In this document: positions 31,545-40,160 of the stretch, piece after piece
Layout: each line of letters opens with the position of its first letter
Numbering within the stretch: position 1 is the first letter of the stretch
DNA from: JACVRW01 sp046735115
GTDB lineage: Bacteria; Actinomycetota; Thermoleophilia; Solirubrobacterales; Thermoleophilaceae
NCBI GenBank assembly: GCA_046735115.1
Contig: JBKPSR010000027.1
Location: 17,072 to 81,071 of the forward strand
Length of the DNA: 64,000 nucleotides
Direction of reading: 5' to 3'
The notes under the pieces: generated by a model
The model's input: the letters and a program-made list of their open reading frames with translations, nothing else
What the model was told of the DNA's origin: nothing
Databases searched by the model: none
Program-made: the position numbers and the translations under genes

Positions 31545-32183
31545 CTACCGCCGCGCCGCGATCCCGATCCCGTCGCCCACCGGCAGCACGCTGCCGAGCC
31601 ACCTGTCCGACACCAGCAGCTCCGCATTCAGCCGCCGCGCCGACGCCAGCGAGTCCGGGTTCCACCGCGTATCGGCACCCTCCGGGAGCGCCACCTCGCC
31701 GCTCATCAGGAGGTTGTCCACGACCATCAGCGCCCGTTCGGAGAGCTTCGGCTCCGCCAGCTCGATGTAGCGCGCGTACTCGCCCTTGCTCGCGTCGACG
31801 AACAGCAGGTCGAAGGGGCCTTCGAGGGACGGCAGCGTCTCGAGCGCGTCGCCCTCGACCAGCTCGACCCGGTCCGCGACACCACCCATCTCGAGGTACG
31901 AGCGCGCGTGGGCCGCCCGCTCCGGATCGCGCTCGAGCGTGACCACGCGCCCGCGCCGGAGCTGCTCGGCCATGTGCAGCGTCGAGTAGCCGATCGCGGT
32001 CCCGACCTCGAGCACGACCGGGTCGAGCACCCGGCAGAGCACCGCGAGCAGGCGGCCTGTCTCCCACTCCACGATCGGGACGGAGTCGCGGCCCGCGTGC
32101 TCCTCCATCTCGCGTACGACCTCGGACGGTTTCGGCCGCAGGCCGTGCAAATACTGCTCGACTGCCTCGTTCAGGATGCGCAT
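31545..32183 (-). CDS. SAM-dependent O-methyltransferase (COMT/CCoAOMT-like)
   Basis: 212 residues. VLEVGTAIGYSTLHMAEQLR (SAM motif I), VELVEGDALETLP, FDLLFVDASKGEYARYIELA with the catalytic/metal Asp, and VVDNLLMSGEVA define the cation-dependent O-methyltransferase family. It methylates catechol-like hydroxyls in known members. The start at 32183 fits the family N-terminus; divergent MOSC gene begins 28 bp away. Confidence 0.9.
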   Translation of the reverse strand: MRILNEAVEQYLHGLRPKPSEVVREMEEHAGRDSVPIVEWETGRLLAVLCRVLDPVVLEVGTAIGYSTLHMAEQLRRGRVVTLERDPERAAHARSYLEMGGVADRVELVEGDALETLPSLEGPFDLLFVDASKGEYARYIELAEPKLSERALMVVDNLLMSGEVALPEGADTRWNPDSLASARRLNAELLVSDRWLGSVLPVGDGIGIAARR

Positions 32184-32210
32184 TCTTCGAAGCAGGCTAG
32201 TCTGGACGCC

Positions 32211-32651
32211 ATGTCCGGACGCGTAGAGGCCATTCGAATCGCCCCCGAGCACGAGCAGCTGCCCGAGCCGGTCGACCGCATCGACGTCACCGCCGAAGGG
32301 CTTCCGGGCGATCGCTACTTCGGGCGCGGCGACATCACGCTCGTGGAAGCGGAGGCGCTCGAGGCCTTCAGCGAGGAGACCGGGATCCAGCTCTCGCATG
32401 CCGAGATTCGCCGTCAGGTCCTGACCAGCGGGGTGCGCCTCAACGACCTCCTCGGCAAGCGCTTCCGCGTCGGCGAGGTCGAGGCGGTCGGCGCCGAGTG
32501 GTGCGAGCCGTGCAACCACATCCAGGGCCTCACCTATCCCGGCGTGCTCAAGGGCATGGTGCATCGCGCGGGCCTCCGCGCCGACATCGTGCAGGCGGGC
32601 CGGATCGCCGTGGGCGACCAGGTCGAAGAGGTCAGAGACGCCGCCGCATGA
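32211..32651 (+). CDS. small MOSC-domain protein
   Basis: 146 residues. VDVTAEGLPGDRYFGRGDIT-like segment (seen as DVTAEGLPGDRYFGRGDITL), GVRLNDLLGKRFRVGEVEAV and EWCEPCNH with a conserved Cys correspond to a stand-alone MOSC domain, the sulfur-carrier/molybdenum-cofactor-binding domain also found in YiiM and mARC. Likely handles thiol or molybdopterin chemistry. Its end overlaps the convergent GNAT gene by 20 bp. Confidence 0.85.
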   Translation: MSGRVEAIRIAPEHEQLPEPVDRIDVTAEGLPGDRYFGRGDITLVEAEALEAFSEETGIQLSHAEIRRQVLTSGVRLNDLLGKRFRVGEVEAVGAEWCEPCNHIQGLTYPGVLKGMVHRAGLRADIVQAGRIAVGDQVEEVRDAAA

Positions 32652-33081
32652 GCAGGTTCCGCCCGCCGGGCGGGTCGGACCATGCCTCGAATCCGAGTGA
32701 CTCGTAGAGCCTGAGGGCCTCCGGGTTCGCCTCGTTCACGTCGAGCTCCATGCGCCCGCAGCCGCGCTCGCGGGCGCGCTCGAACGCCGCCTCCATGAGC
32801 GCGCGCCCCAGTCCCGAGCCGCGCGCCTCCTCCTCGATGAAGATGTCCTCCAGCCAGCAGTCCTCGCTCTCCGTCCAGATGCCGTAGCGGTAGCGGAGCT
32901 GGCAGACGCCGGCGGGCGGGTCGCCGGCGAGCAGGAAATCGGTGTTCGGGTCATCGAGCAGGCGTTCGACGCCCCGCTCGAAGGCGGCGTCGGGGGGCTG
33001 GTCGCGCTGCCACCAGTCCCGGAACCCGATCATCAGCCGTGCGACCTCGCCGGCGTCCTCCTGTGTCGCGCGGCGGATCAC
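32632..33081 (-). CDS. GNAT-family acetyltransferase
   Basis: 149 residues from a GTG start. LEDIFIEEEARGSGLGRALM contains the acetyl-CoA pyrophosphate loop (RGSGLG), followed by RARERGCGRMELDVNEANPE and ALRLYESLGFEAW. N-terminal WWQRDQPPDAAFERGVERLL resembles GNAT enzymes of the aminoglycoside/phosphinothricin group. Substrate unknown. Confidence 0.9.
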   Translation of the reverse strand: MIRRATQEDAGEVARLMIGFRDWWQRDQPPDAAFERGVERLLDDPNTDFLLAGDPPAGVCQLRYRYGIWTESEDCWLEDIFIEEEARGSGLGRALMEAAFERARERGCGRMELDVNEANPEALRLYESLGFEAWSDPPGGRNLLMRRRL

Positions 33082-33116
33082 AGACCCAAGTGATAGCGCC
33101 TCAATATCCTCGGGGC

Positions 33117-34220
33117 ATGGCGCTCATCGAGGTTCCTTCCGGGCTGGAGGGCGTGATCGCGTTCGACACGTCCATCGCGGAGCCCGACAGGGAGGGCGGG
33201 GCGCTTCGCTATCGCGGGGTCGACCTCGAGGAGCTGGTCGGGAACGTGCCCTACGAGAAGGTCTGGGGCCTCCTGGTCGACGGGCAGTATGAGCCGGGCC
33301 TGCCACCCGCCGAGCCGCACCCACTCGCGGTCCGGACCGGCGATCCGCGGGTGGACCTCCAGTCGGCCCTCGCGATGCTGGCGCCGGAGTGGGGCCTCGG
33401 CCAGCTGATCGACATCAGCGACGAGCGGGCGCGCCAGGACCTCGCGCGCGTGTCGGTGATGGCGCTCTCGTTCGTGGCCCAGTCGGCGCGCGGCGTCGGG
33501 CGGCCGCCCATCCCCCAGGCCGAGGTCGACAAGGCCACCTCCATCCCGGCGCGCTTCCTGATCCGCTGGCGCGGCGAGGCGGACCCGCGCCACGTGAAGG
33601 CGATCGATGCCTACTGGATCTCGGCGGCGGAGCACGGCATGAACGCGTCGACCTTCACGGCGCGAGTGATCGCGTCGACCGGCGCGGACGTTGCAGCGGC
33701 CCTCTCGGGCGCGGTCGGAGCGCTGTCGGGCCCGCTGCACGGCGGTGCTCCGTCGCGCGTCCTTCAGATGCTCGACGAGGTCGAGGCGACCGGCGACGCC
33801 GAGCGCTGGGTCAAGGAGGCGCTCGACCGCGGCGACCGGCTGATGGGCTTCGGCCACCGCGTCTACCGCGCGGAGGACCCGCGCGCTCGCGTGCTGCGGC
33901 GCACGGCCCGCGAGATCGGCGCGCCCCGGCTCGAGGTCGCGGAACGGCTCGAGGAGGCCGCGCTTGCCGAGCTGAAGGCGCGCAAGCCCGACCGCGTGCT
34001 CGCCACGAACGTCGAGTTCTGGTCCGCGGTCGTCCTCGACTTCGCCGACGTGCCGCCGGAGCTCTTCACCCCGATGTTCGCGAGCGCGCGCGTGGGTGGC
34101 TGGGCGGCGCACATCATGGAGCAAAAGCGCGAGGGCCGCCTGATCCGGCCGACCGCGCGCTACGTCGGTCCCGGTCCTCGTGCGGCCGGCTCCGTGAACG
34201 GCGCGGGCCCGGCCGGCTGA
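33117..34220 (+). CDS. citrate synthase family protein
   Basis: 367 residues. Condenses oxaloacetate and acetyl-CoA (or propionyl-CoA in 2-methylcitrate synthases). GLEGVIAFDTSIAEPDREGG and LRYRGVDLEELVGNVPYEKV at the front, ISAAEHGMNASTFTARVIAS (first catalytic His), GPLHGGAPSRV (His about 208), GFGHRVYRAEDPRARVLR and VEFWSAVVLDF (catalytic Asp region) are all present. Length fits the short CitA/citrate synthase 2 class of Actinobacteria. It is followed by a one-base overlap with the DHA2 pump gene. Confidence 0.9.
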   Translation: MALIEVPSGLEGVIAFDTSIAEPDREGGALRYRGVDLEELVGNVPYEKVWGLLVDGQYEPGLPPAEPHPLAVRTGDPRVDLQSALAMLAPEWGLGQLIDISDERARQDLARVSVMALSFVAQSARGVGRPPIPQAEVDKATSIPARFLIRWRGEADPRHVKAIDAYWISAAEHGMNASTFTARVIASTGADVAAALSGAVGALSGPLHGGAPSRVLQMLDEVEATGDAERWVKEALDRGDRLMGFGHRVYRAEDPRARVLRRTAREIGAPRLEVAERLEEAALAELKARKPDRVLATNVEFWSAVVLDFADVPPELFTPMFASARVGGWAAHIMEQKREGRLIRPTARYVGPGPRAAGSVNGAGPAG

Positions 34221-35842
34221 TGGAGGCGGCCGCTTCGGGCGCCCCCTCCGAAGCCACGCGGCCGCTCGACGCCTCGCAGAAGCGGCTCGTCCTCACCGCG
34301 GCCATCCTGGGAACGACCGTCGTGACGGTCGACTCCACGGTCGTGAACGTGGCCCTGCCCTCGATCGCGAGCGACCTCGGCGGCGGGCTCGCGGGACAGC
34401 AGTGGACGGCAAACGCCTACCTCCTCACGCTCAGCTCGCTGATCCTGATCGGCGGCTCGCTCGGCGACCTGTTCGGCGAGCGGCGGATGTTCATGACCGG
34501 CGTTGCCGGCTTCGGCCTGACCTCGATCTTCTGCGCGGTCGCGCCGACCATCGAGCTGCTCGTGGTGGCCCGGGCGCTACAGGGCGTGTTCGGGGCCGTG
34601 CTCACGCCCGCGGCGCTCGCCGTGATCGTAACGACGTTCCCGCCGGCCGAGCGCGGCCGGGCGGTGGGGGCCTGGACGGCGTGGGGCGGGATCGGCACCG
34701 TCTTGGGACCGCTGATCGGAGGCCAGCTCGTGGATGCCGCCTCCTGGCGCTGGATCTTCGCCATCAACATCCCGGTCGTGCTGATCACGCTGACGCTCGT
34801 CTCGCGCGTGATGGCGCCGGGACGGCCCCGCTCCGCCGACGCCCGCGTGGACTACGTCGGCGCCGCGCTCTGCGCGTTCGGGCTCGCCGGGATCACCTTT
34901 GGCCTGATCGAGCAGCCGCGCCAGGGCTGGGGCGATCCGGGCGTGTGGCTGCCGCTCGCCGCGGGCATGATCCTGTTCTGCTCGTTCATCGTCTGGGAGG
35001 CGCGCAGCAGCCACCCGATGCTGCCGCTGGCCCTGTTCCGGCGCCGCAACTTCGCGATAGGCAACATCGAGACGTTCTCCATGTACGCCGGGCTTGGGCT
35101 CCTGTTCTTCTTCCTGGTTCTCTTCCTGCAGCAGGTGGCCGGCTACAGCGCCGTCGAGGCCGGCACCACGACGATCCCGGTCACGCTCGTGATGTTCCTG
35201 CTGTCCGCGCGCTTCGGCTCGCTGGCCGACCGCTACGGTCCGCGCTTCTTCATGGGCTTCGGGCCGCTCGTCGCGGCCGCCGGCCTGGCGCTGTTCCTGC
35301 GCCTCGACGCGGACGTCGACTATCTGACCGACCTGCTGCCCGGGCTGCTGGTGTTCGCCCTCGGACTGTCGATGACGGTGGCGGTGCTCACCGCGACGGT
35401 CCTCGCCGATGCCGACGAGAACAACGCCGGCATCGCGTCCGGCGTCAACAACGCGATCGCGCGCGTAGCGAGCCTGATCGCGATCGCGGCGGTCGGCGCG
35501 CTGATCGTGTCCTCGTACGGCGCATCGCTCCGCGACGACCTCGGGCCGCTCGCAGGCCGCCCCGAGGTGAGGCACGCGATCGAGGAGGCCGAGAAGCAGC
35601 CGCTGGCGCACGTGACGGTCGAGGCAGCTTCGCCGGCAGTGCGCGCGCGGTTGACGCGAGCCTCGCGCGACGCGTCGGTCGACGCGTTTCACATGGCGAT
35701 CGGGATCGCCACCACGCTCGTCGCCCTCGGCGGCGTCCTCGGACTGATCGGCATCGTGAACCCGCGCCGCGAGGTCAAGGCCTGCGACTGTCCGGGTGGC
35801 CAGCTGGTCGGCGCGACCGCCGAGGCGGCGCGCGCGGGCTAA
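34220..35842 (+). CDS. MFS transporter, DHA2 (EmrB/QacA) family
   Basis: 540 residues, fourteen predicted spans. TTVVTVDSTVVNVALPSIAS (motif D1), QWTANAYLLTLSSLILIGGS, GSLGDLFGERRMF (motif A) and the motif-C stretch WTAWGGIGTVLGPLIGGQLV are diagnostic for proton-driven multidrug exporters. ATG overlaps the citrate synthase stop (TGATG). The C-terminal tail CDCPGGQLVGATAEAARAG is short and Cys-containing. The true start is the ATG at 34220; the longer frame runs into citrate synthase antiphase. Confidence 0.92.
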   Translation: MEAAASGAPSEATRPLDASQKRLVLTAAILGTTVVTVDSTVVNVALPSIASDLGGGLAGQQWTANAYLLTLSSLILIGGSLGDLFGERRMFMTGVAGFGLTSIFCAVAPTIELLVVARALQGVFGAVLTPAALAVIVTTFPPAERGRAVGAWTAWGGIGTVLGPLIGGQLVDAASWRWIFAINIPVVLITLTLVSRVMAPGRPRSADARVDYVGAALCAFGLAGITFGLIEQPRQGWGDPGVWLPLAAGMILFCSFIVWEARSSHPMLPLALFRRRNFAIGNIETFSMYAGLGLLFFFLVLFLQQVAGYSAVEAGTTTIPVTLVMFLLSARFGSLADRYGPRFFMGFGPLVAAAGLALFLRLDADVDYLTDLLPGLLVFALGLSMTVAVLTATVLADADENNAGIASGVNNAIARVASLIAIAAVGALIVSSYGASLRDDLGPLAGRPEVRHAIEEAEKQPLAHVTVEAASPAVRARLTRASRDASVDAFHMAIGIATTLVALGGVLGLIGIVNPRREVKACDCPGGQLVGATAEAARAG

Positions 35843-35901
35843 TGCCGCGACGAGAGCTCGCCGCCGTCCACCCTCACGACCTCGCCCGTCATACACGTGG
35901 A
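35839..35901 (-). pseudogene. 3' remnant of a short-chain dehydrogenase gene
   Basis: On the minus strand about 20 codons end in TAG and read MTGEVVRVDGGELSSRH just before the stop. TGEVVRVDGG is the near-universal C-terminal motif of classical SDR enzymes. No other SDR sequence precedes it in the 150 bp upstream, so only the tail of a lost gene seems to remain, sharing its stop region with the DHA2 gene end. Support is one short motif. Confidence 0.5.
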
Positions 35902-36048
35902 GGGGAACGACCGCGGCCCAGCTTCCAGCGGCCGGGTGCAACGAAACCGGCACCCGCTGCGCACCTTTGAGCCGGGAAAGCTCCAGGATCGCAGCGCGGC
36001 GGCCCAGGCCCCTTGACCGCACGTTGCGGGAAACCTTCACTTCCGTCA

Positions 36049-37032
36049 ATGGCCTCAGTGCTGGGGCTCGCAGCTCCATCACCGGGAGGGGTGCCATCGC
36101 CCCAGCGGCTGGGCTACTCGAACGTCGTGCTCGAGCGCCTGGCGCAGCACGCGCGCGCCGTGCTCGGGTTCCGCCAGGCCTGGATCGTCGCCCGTTTCCA
36201 CGATGAGGACGACGGCTATGTCACCGTGGCGGGCGCGGGCATCGACCCGGACCTGATCGGAGGGTGGGTCCACACCCCGGAGCTCGATGCCGTGGCTTCG
36301 GCGCCGATCCTGATGGGCGCCGAGGAGTGCGGTGCGGTATGCGTCGGAGGCAGGGACGAGGCCCGGAAGCTCGAACTCGCCGAGATGGAGCTTCTGCGGG
36401 AGCTCGGGATCCTCGCCGGTGAGGCCCTCTCCCACCACGCCCGGCGCGAGTTCGCGTCCGGCGACTCACAGGCCGAGATCCGCGCCCTGGTGAAGGCACT
36501 TGCGGAGTCGGACGGTGACACCTACCGGCACTCGCTGGAGGTGGCGGCGACCGCGACGGCCCTCGGCCGCCGGCTCGGGCTGGATCGCGCACAGCTCGTC
36601 GAGGTGGAGCTTGGGGCCCTCCTTCACGACGTCGGCAAGCTCCGCCTGCCGCCCGAGCTGCTGGCCAAGCCGGGCTTGCTGACTCCCGAGGAACGGCGGC
36701 TGATCCGGCTGCATCCGGACTGGGGCGCCGACATGGTCGCGCGCATCCCCGGCCTCGAGGCCGTCGCCCTGATCGTGCGCCTCCACCACGAGCGGCCCGA
36801 CGGCCTCGGCTACCCGCATGGCCTCACTCACGAGCGCATCCCGATGGCCACGCGCATCGTCTCGGTGTGCGACGCCTATGGGGCGATGACGAAGCCTCGC
36901 GCATACAGCGCGCCCCTCGACATGGACGCCGCGCTGGCGGAGCTGAACCGCCACGCGGGCACTCAGTTCGACCCCGATGTGGTCGACGCGCTCGTCGACT
37001 TCGTGCGGTTGACCGAGAGCATCCCGGCCTGA
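36049..37032 (+). CDS. HD-GYP-domain protein (c-di-GMP phosphodiesterase-like)
   Basis: 327 residues. N-terminal ~140 residues form a weak GAF-like sensor (VLGFRQAWIVARFHDEDDGY). The C-terminal HD-GYP domain has THR..H start (DTYRHSLEVAATATALGRRL), HDVGKLRLP (about 194) and HHERPDGLGYPHGL (about 245), with IVSVCDAYGAMTKPRAY after. All metal ligands and the GYP triad are intact, so hydrolysis of c-di-GMP is plausible. ATG at 36049 preferred; an in-frame TTG at 36013 is possible. The 206 bp before it contain only the SDR remnant and no other gene. Confidence 0.9.
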   Translation: MASVLGLAAPSPGGVPSPQRLGYSNVVLERLAQHARAVLGFRQAWIVARFHDEDDGYVTVAGAGIDPDLIGGWVHTPELDAVASAPILMGAEECGAVCVGGRDEARKLELAEMELLRELGILAGEALSHHARREFASGDSQAEIRALVKALAESDGDTYRHSLEVAATATALGRRLGLDRAQLVEVELGALLHDVGKLRLPPELLAKPGLLTPEERRLIRLHPDWGADMVARIPGLEAVALIVRLHHERPDGLGYPHGLTHERIPMATRIVSVCDAYGAMTKPRAYSAPLDMDAALAELNRHAGTQFDPDVVDALVDFVRLTESIPA

Positions 37033-37034
37033 GC

Positions 37035-37111
37035 AGTGGGTTGGTCGACCTTTGCCCCCACCTGGGGTGCACAACTCGACCCACCCGGCAGGCAGAAGCG
37101 CTCAACCCACT
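37035..37111. terminator. nested inverted repeats between convergent genes
   Basis: AGTGGGTTG (37035-37043) pairs with CAACCCACT (37103-37111) across 59 nt. Inside lie the palindrome GGTCGACC and a CCCC-ACCT-GGGG hairpin (about 37056-37067). The block fills the gap between the rightward HD-GYP gene and the leftward sulfatase-like gene and may terminate both. Confidence 0.45.
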
Positions 37112-37124
37112 TGCCGTCTCGTGA

Positions 37125-38744
37125 TCAGCCGCTGACGACGCCCGTCCTGCCGAACACCGGCATCGTCCCGCCCGCGTCGTTCACGACGTTCCCCCACAGG
37201 CGGTCGACCACGTCGGGGTTGTCCGAGGCCACGTCCTCCTCCTCGTCGGGGTCCTCCTCCGTGTCGAAGAGGCGCCGCTCCTTGCCCTGGTTGTCGGCGA
37301 TCAGGAGGTAGCGGCCGTCGCCCGCCGCCACGTGGTCCGCGTACGCCGTGGTCCAGTAGTCGCGCTCCGGCGGATCCGCGTCCTCGAACATCACGGTGAG
37401 GTCCTCGCCGTCCATACGCCCCGGGACGGTGATGCCGTGGAACGAGAGGATCGTCGGCGCGACGTCGTGGGTTGAGACGAAGTAGTCGCTCTGCTCGCCC
37501 GCCCGCTTGCCGTCGGGGTGGCGGATCATGTAGGGCACGGAGTGGATCTCCTTACCGAGCATCGAGTTCGCCTTCCCCATGAGGCCGTGCTCGCCCAGCA
37601 GGATCCCGTGGTCCGACAGGTAGTAGACGACGGTGTTGTCGGCCAGGCCGAGGTCGTCGAGCAGGTTGAGCAGCCGTCCGATCCAGGAGTCGATGTAGGT
37701 GAGCTCGCCGGCGTACAGCTCGCGCACCTGCTGGACCTGGTCCTCGGTCACATCGAGGTCCTCGACCTTCGAGTACGGCGTCTTGAAGGGCAGGATCGGC
37801 TCCACGCCCTCGCGGTGCTTGAAGCGCAGCTTGAAGGCGGTGGGCACGTTCCACGCTTCGTGTGGGTCGAAGGCGTCCACACCCAAGAAGAACGGCTGCT
37901 TGCCCTTCAGCTCCTTGAGCACCTCCATGCCGGCCTTCAACACGCGCGCGCCGGAGAGCTGGTCGCCTCTGCGGCCCTTGTTGAAGCCCACGTTCTCCTG
38001 GATGCGCTTCTCCGCCTCGGTGCCCTCGAGCGCAGGCAGCAGATAGTTCTCGATCTGGGCCTTCGAGGCCACGCGGTCCTTGTCCACGCCGATGTTCCAG
38101 ACGCGGTACTCGCCCTGCTCGTAGATCGGCCTGACGTGGTCGAGGGTGTTGCGAAAGCGCTCGAAGCGCGGTCCGATCAGGAAGGGGTTGTCGGTTACGT
38201 ACGCGGTCTCGATCCCAGCGTCGTCCAGGAACTCCGTGAAGATCCGCTTGTAGGACGGGATGGGGCTCCAGCCGGGGAACTGCGGCAGCTTCGGCGCGAC
38301 CTTCCAGTCGCGGAAGGGGAACGAGCGCGTGCCCGTCAGGAGCGCGCGCCGAACGGCGACCGTCGGCATGGCCTCCGGCACCGCGCGGTTGAAGAGCAGC
38401 CCGCCCTTCGCAAGCTCGTCGAGGTTCGGCGTGTCGGCCAGCTTGTCCCCGTGGTAGGCGCTCACGAAGTCGCGCCGGGTGCTGTCCGTGACGATCAGGA
38501 GGACGTTGAGCGGCGGGCCCTCGCGCGCCACCACCGTCTGTACCTTCGGCTCGGCCCCGTCGGACGAATTGTCTCCCAGATCGCATCCCGCCGCGGCGAG
38601 CGCGGCGACGCCCGCCGCCCCGGCGCCTGAGACGCGAATGAGGTCGCGCCGGGTGACGCGGTGTCGTCCGGTCGAGCGCAAGCGCCGGGCACTGTAGCGA
38701 TGAGCCGCCAGATTCCCGCGCAGCCATCGGTCGGGGCGTACCAT
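37125..38744 (-). CDS. Tat-exported sulfatase-like hydrolase (alkaline-phosphatase fold)
   Basis: 539 residues. Twin-arginine signal (TRRDLIRVSGAGAAGVAALA, RR about 30) ending in a lipobox AAAGC (Cys about 53), so an exported lipoprotein. LNVLLIVTDSTRRDFVSAYH opens the fold with metal-binding Asp; DAFDPHEAWNVP, YYLSDHGILLGEHGLMGKAN and STHDVAPTILSF supply later metal ligands. The usual Cys/Ser formylglycine position of sulfatases (C/S-x-P-S-R) is replaced in AMPTVAVRRALLTG, so Thr may be the nucleophile as in phospho-/glycerolphosphotransferases. ATG at 38744 gives a sensible signal; an upstream in-frame codon does not. Confidence 0.82.
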   Translation of the reverse strand: MVRPDRWLRGNLAAHRYSARRLRSTGRHRVTRRDLIRVSGAGAAGVAALAAAGCDLGDNSSDGAEPKVQTVVAREGPPLNVLLIVTDSTRRDFVSAYHGDKLADTPNLDELAKGGLLFNRAVPEAMPTVAVRRALLTGTRSFPFRDWKVAPKLPQFPGWSPIPSYKRIFTEFLDDAGIETAYVTDNPFLIGPRFERFRNTLDHVRPIYEQGEYRVWNIGVDKDRVASKAQIENYLLPALEGTEAEKRIQENVGFNKGRRGDQLSGARVLKAGMEVLKELKGKQPFFLGVDAFDPHEAWNVPTAFKLRFKHREGVEPILPFKTPYSKVEDLDVTEDQVQQVRELYAGELTYIDSWIGRLLNLLDDLGLADNTVVYYLSDHGILLGEHGLMGKANSMLGKEIHSVPYMIRHPDGKRAGEQSDYFVSTHDVAPTILSFHGITVPGRMDGEDLTVMFEDADPPERDYWTTAYADHVAAGDGRYLLIADNQGKERRLFDTEEDPDEEEDVASDNPDVVDRLWGNVVNDAGGTMPVFGRTGVVSG

Positions 38745-38759
38745 TTGACGTAGAGCGAA

Positions 38760-39224
38760 ATGGTCGAAGTCGGAGTGGCTCTCGTGGTGGTTGGGGCCGC
38801 CCTCTTGGTGGCTGAGGCACACGTGCCCGGAGGCGTCCTCGGGGCGACCGGCGGCGTGACGCTCGCCCTGGGGGCCGCGCTTGCGATCGCCGGGGCGGGC
38901 GGGGGCGCGGCCGTCGTCATCGGCGTCGTCCTCGGCGCGCTCGCCGCGTCCGGGCTCTGGCTGGCGATCGCGACGCGCAAGGCGCTCCAGGCGCGGAGGC
39001 TCCGCTCCGCCTCCGGCCGCGAGGCGCTCGCGGGGCGCTGCGGCGTGGTGCGCCGCTGGGAGAACGGCGACGGCCAGGTGTTCGTCGACGGCGCGCTGTG
39101 GCGCGCGCGACCGAGCTGGCCGGACAGCGAGGATCAGCTGACCCCGGGCGACGCCGTCGTTGTCGAGCGCGTGAGCGGGCTGACGCTCGGCGTGCGCAAG
39201 GCAGAGGAGTGGGAGGATCTCTGA
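38760..39224 (+). CDS. NfeD-like membrane protein
   Basis: 154 residues. Two or three hydrophobic segments (about 4-22, 26-46, 50-70) and a C-terminal OB-like domain (GREALAGRCGVVRRWENGDG, FVDGALWRARPSWPDSEDQL, GDAVVVERVSGLTLGVRK), the NfeD signature. NfeD proteins pair with SPFH/slipin proteins in membrane microdomains, and exactly such a gene follows with a one-base overlap. Divergent from the sulfatase-like gene by 15 bp. Confidence 0.9.
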   Translation: MVEVGVALVVVGAALLVAEAHVPGGVLGATGGVTLALGAALAIAGAGGGAAVVIGVVLGALAASGLWLAIATRKALQARRLRSASGREALAGRCGVVRRWENGDGQVFVDGALWRARPSWPDSEDQLTPGDAVVVERVSGLTLGVRKAEEWEDL

Positions 39225-40096
39225 TGGTCACCGCGATCGTGATCCTGCTTGCGATCCTGGTCGTGACGGCGCTCGCGCTGGCCGCCGCCTCGATCCGCGT
39301 GCTCCGCGAGTACGAGCGGGCGGTGGTGTTCCGGCTGGGCCGCGTGATCAACGAGAAGGGCCCCGGGCTCGTACTGCTGATCCCCGCTGTGGACCGGATG
39401 GTCCGGGTGAGCCTCCGGACGATCACGCTCCGCATCCCGCCGCAGGAGGTGATCACGCGCGACAACGTTCCGGTGCGCGTCGCCGCGGTCGCCTACTTCC
39501 GCGTGATCGACCCGCGCCGCGCCGTCCTCGACGTCGAGGACTACATGGCGGCCACCCTCCAGATCGCGCAGACGACGCTTCGCTCCGTGCTCGGCAAGGC
39601 CGAGCTCGACGCGCTGCTTTCCGAGCGCGAGCGGCTGAACGAGCACCTCCAGCAGATCATCGACGAGCAGACCGAGCCCTGGGGCATCAAGGTGACCATC
39701 GTCGAGATCAAGGACGTGGAGATTCCAGAGCGGATGCAGCACGCCCTCGCCCGTCAGGCGGAGGCAGAGCGCAACCGGCGCGCGAAGGTGATCAACGCGG
39801 AGGGCGAGTACCAGGCGTCCGCGCGGCTTGCCGAGGCGGCGGACGTGATCAGCCCGAATCCGGTGACGATCCAGCTCCGCTACCTCCAGGCGCTGTCGGA
39901 CATCAGCTCGAATCAGGCCTCGACGATCGTGTTCCCGGTCCCGATCGACCTCGTGAGGCCGCTGATGGGAACCGGCAACGGCACCGCCGAGGACGCCGCG
40001 CCGAAGCGCGCACCGGGCGACCGCGCGGCGCTGGAGACGGACACCGAGGACGAGCCCGACCAGCCCGCGAGCCTGCCGCCCGCGAGCGAGGATTAA
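39224..40096 (+). CDS. slipin (SPFH/stomatin-like) protein
   Basis: 290 residues. One N-terminal membrane anchor (about 3-22), then the SPFH domain: IRVLREYERAVVFRLGRVIN, VEVIT-type loop QEVITRDNVPVRVAAVAYFR, TLRSVLGKAELDALLSERER and EIPERMQHALARQAEAERNR. It forms oligomeric membrane scaffolds with NfeD partners. The last 45 residues are acidic and proline-rich. TGATG overlap with nfeD. Confidence 0.93.
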   Translation: MVTAIVILLAILVVTALALAAASIRVLREYERAVVFRLGRVINEKGPGLVLLIPAVDRMVRVSLRTITLRIPPQEVITRDNVPVRVAAVAYFRVIDPRRAVLDVEDYMAATLQIAQTTLRSVLGKAELDALLSERERLNEHLQQIIDEQTEPWGIKVTIVEIKDVEIPERMQHALARQAEAERNRRAKVINAEGEYQASARLAEAADVISPNPVTIQLRYLQALSDISSNQASTIVFPVPIDLVRPLMGTGNGTAEDAAPKRAPGDRAALETDTEDEPDQPASLPPASED

Positions 40097-40160
40097 GCGA
40101 GCAACCTCGTCTCAGTCGCAGGCGCCGGTAACCTCAACTCGACAGCGGCCGTACCCAAGA

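Noticed and set aside
34577..36097. 506-residue minus-strand frame opposite the DHA2 pump
   Set aside because: No family motif; the DHA2 protein on the plus strand is intact. Only a short SDR-like tail in a different minus frame was kept.
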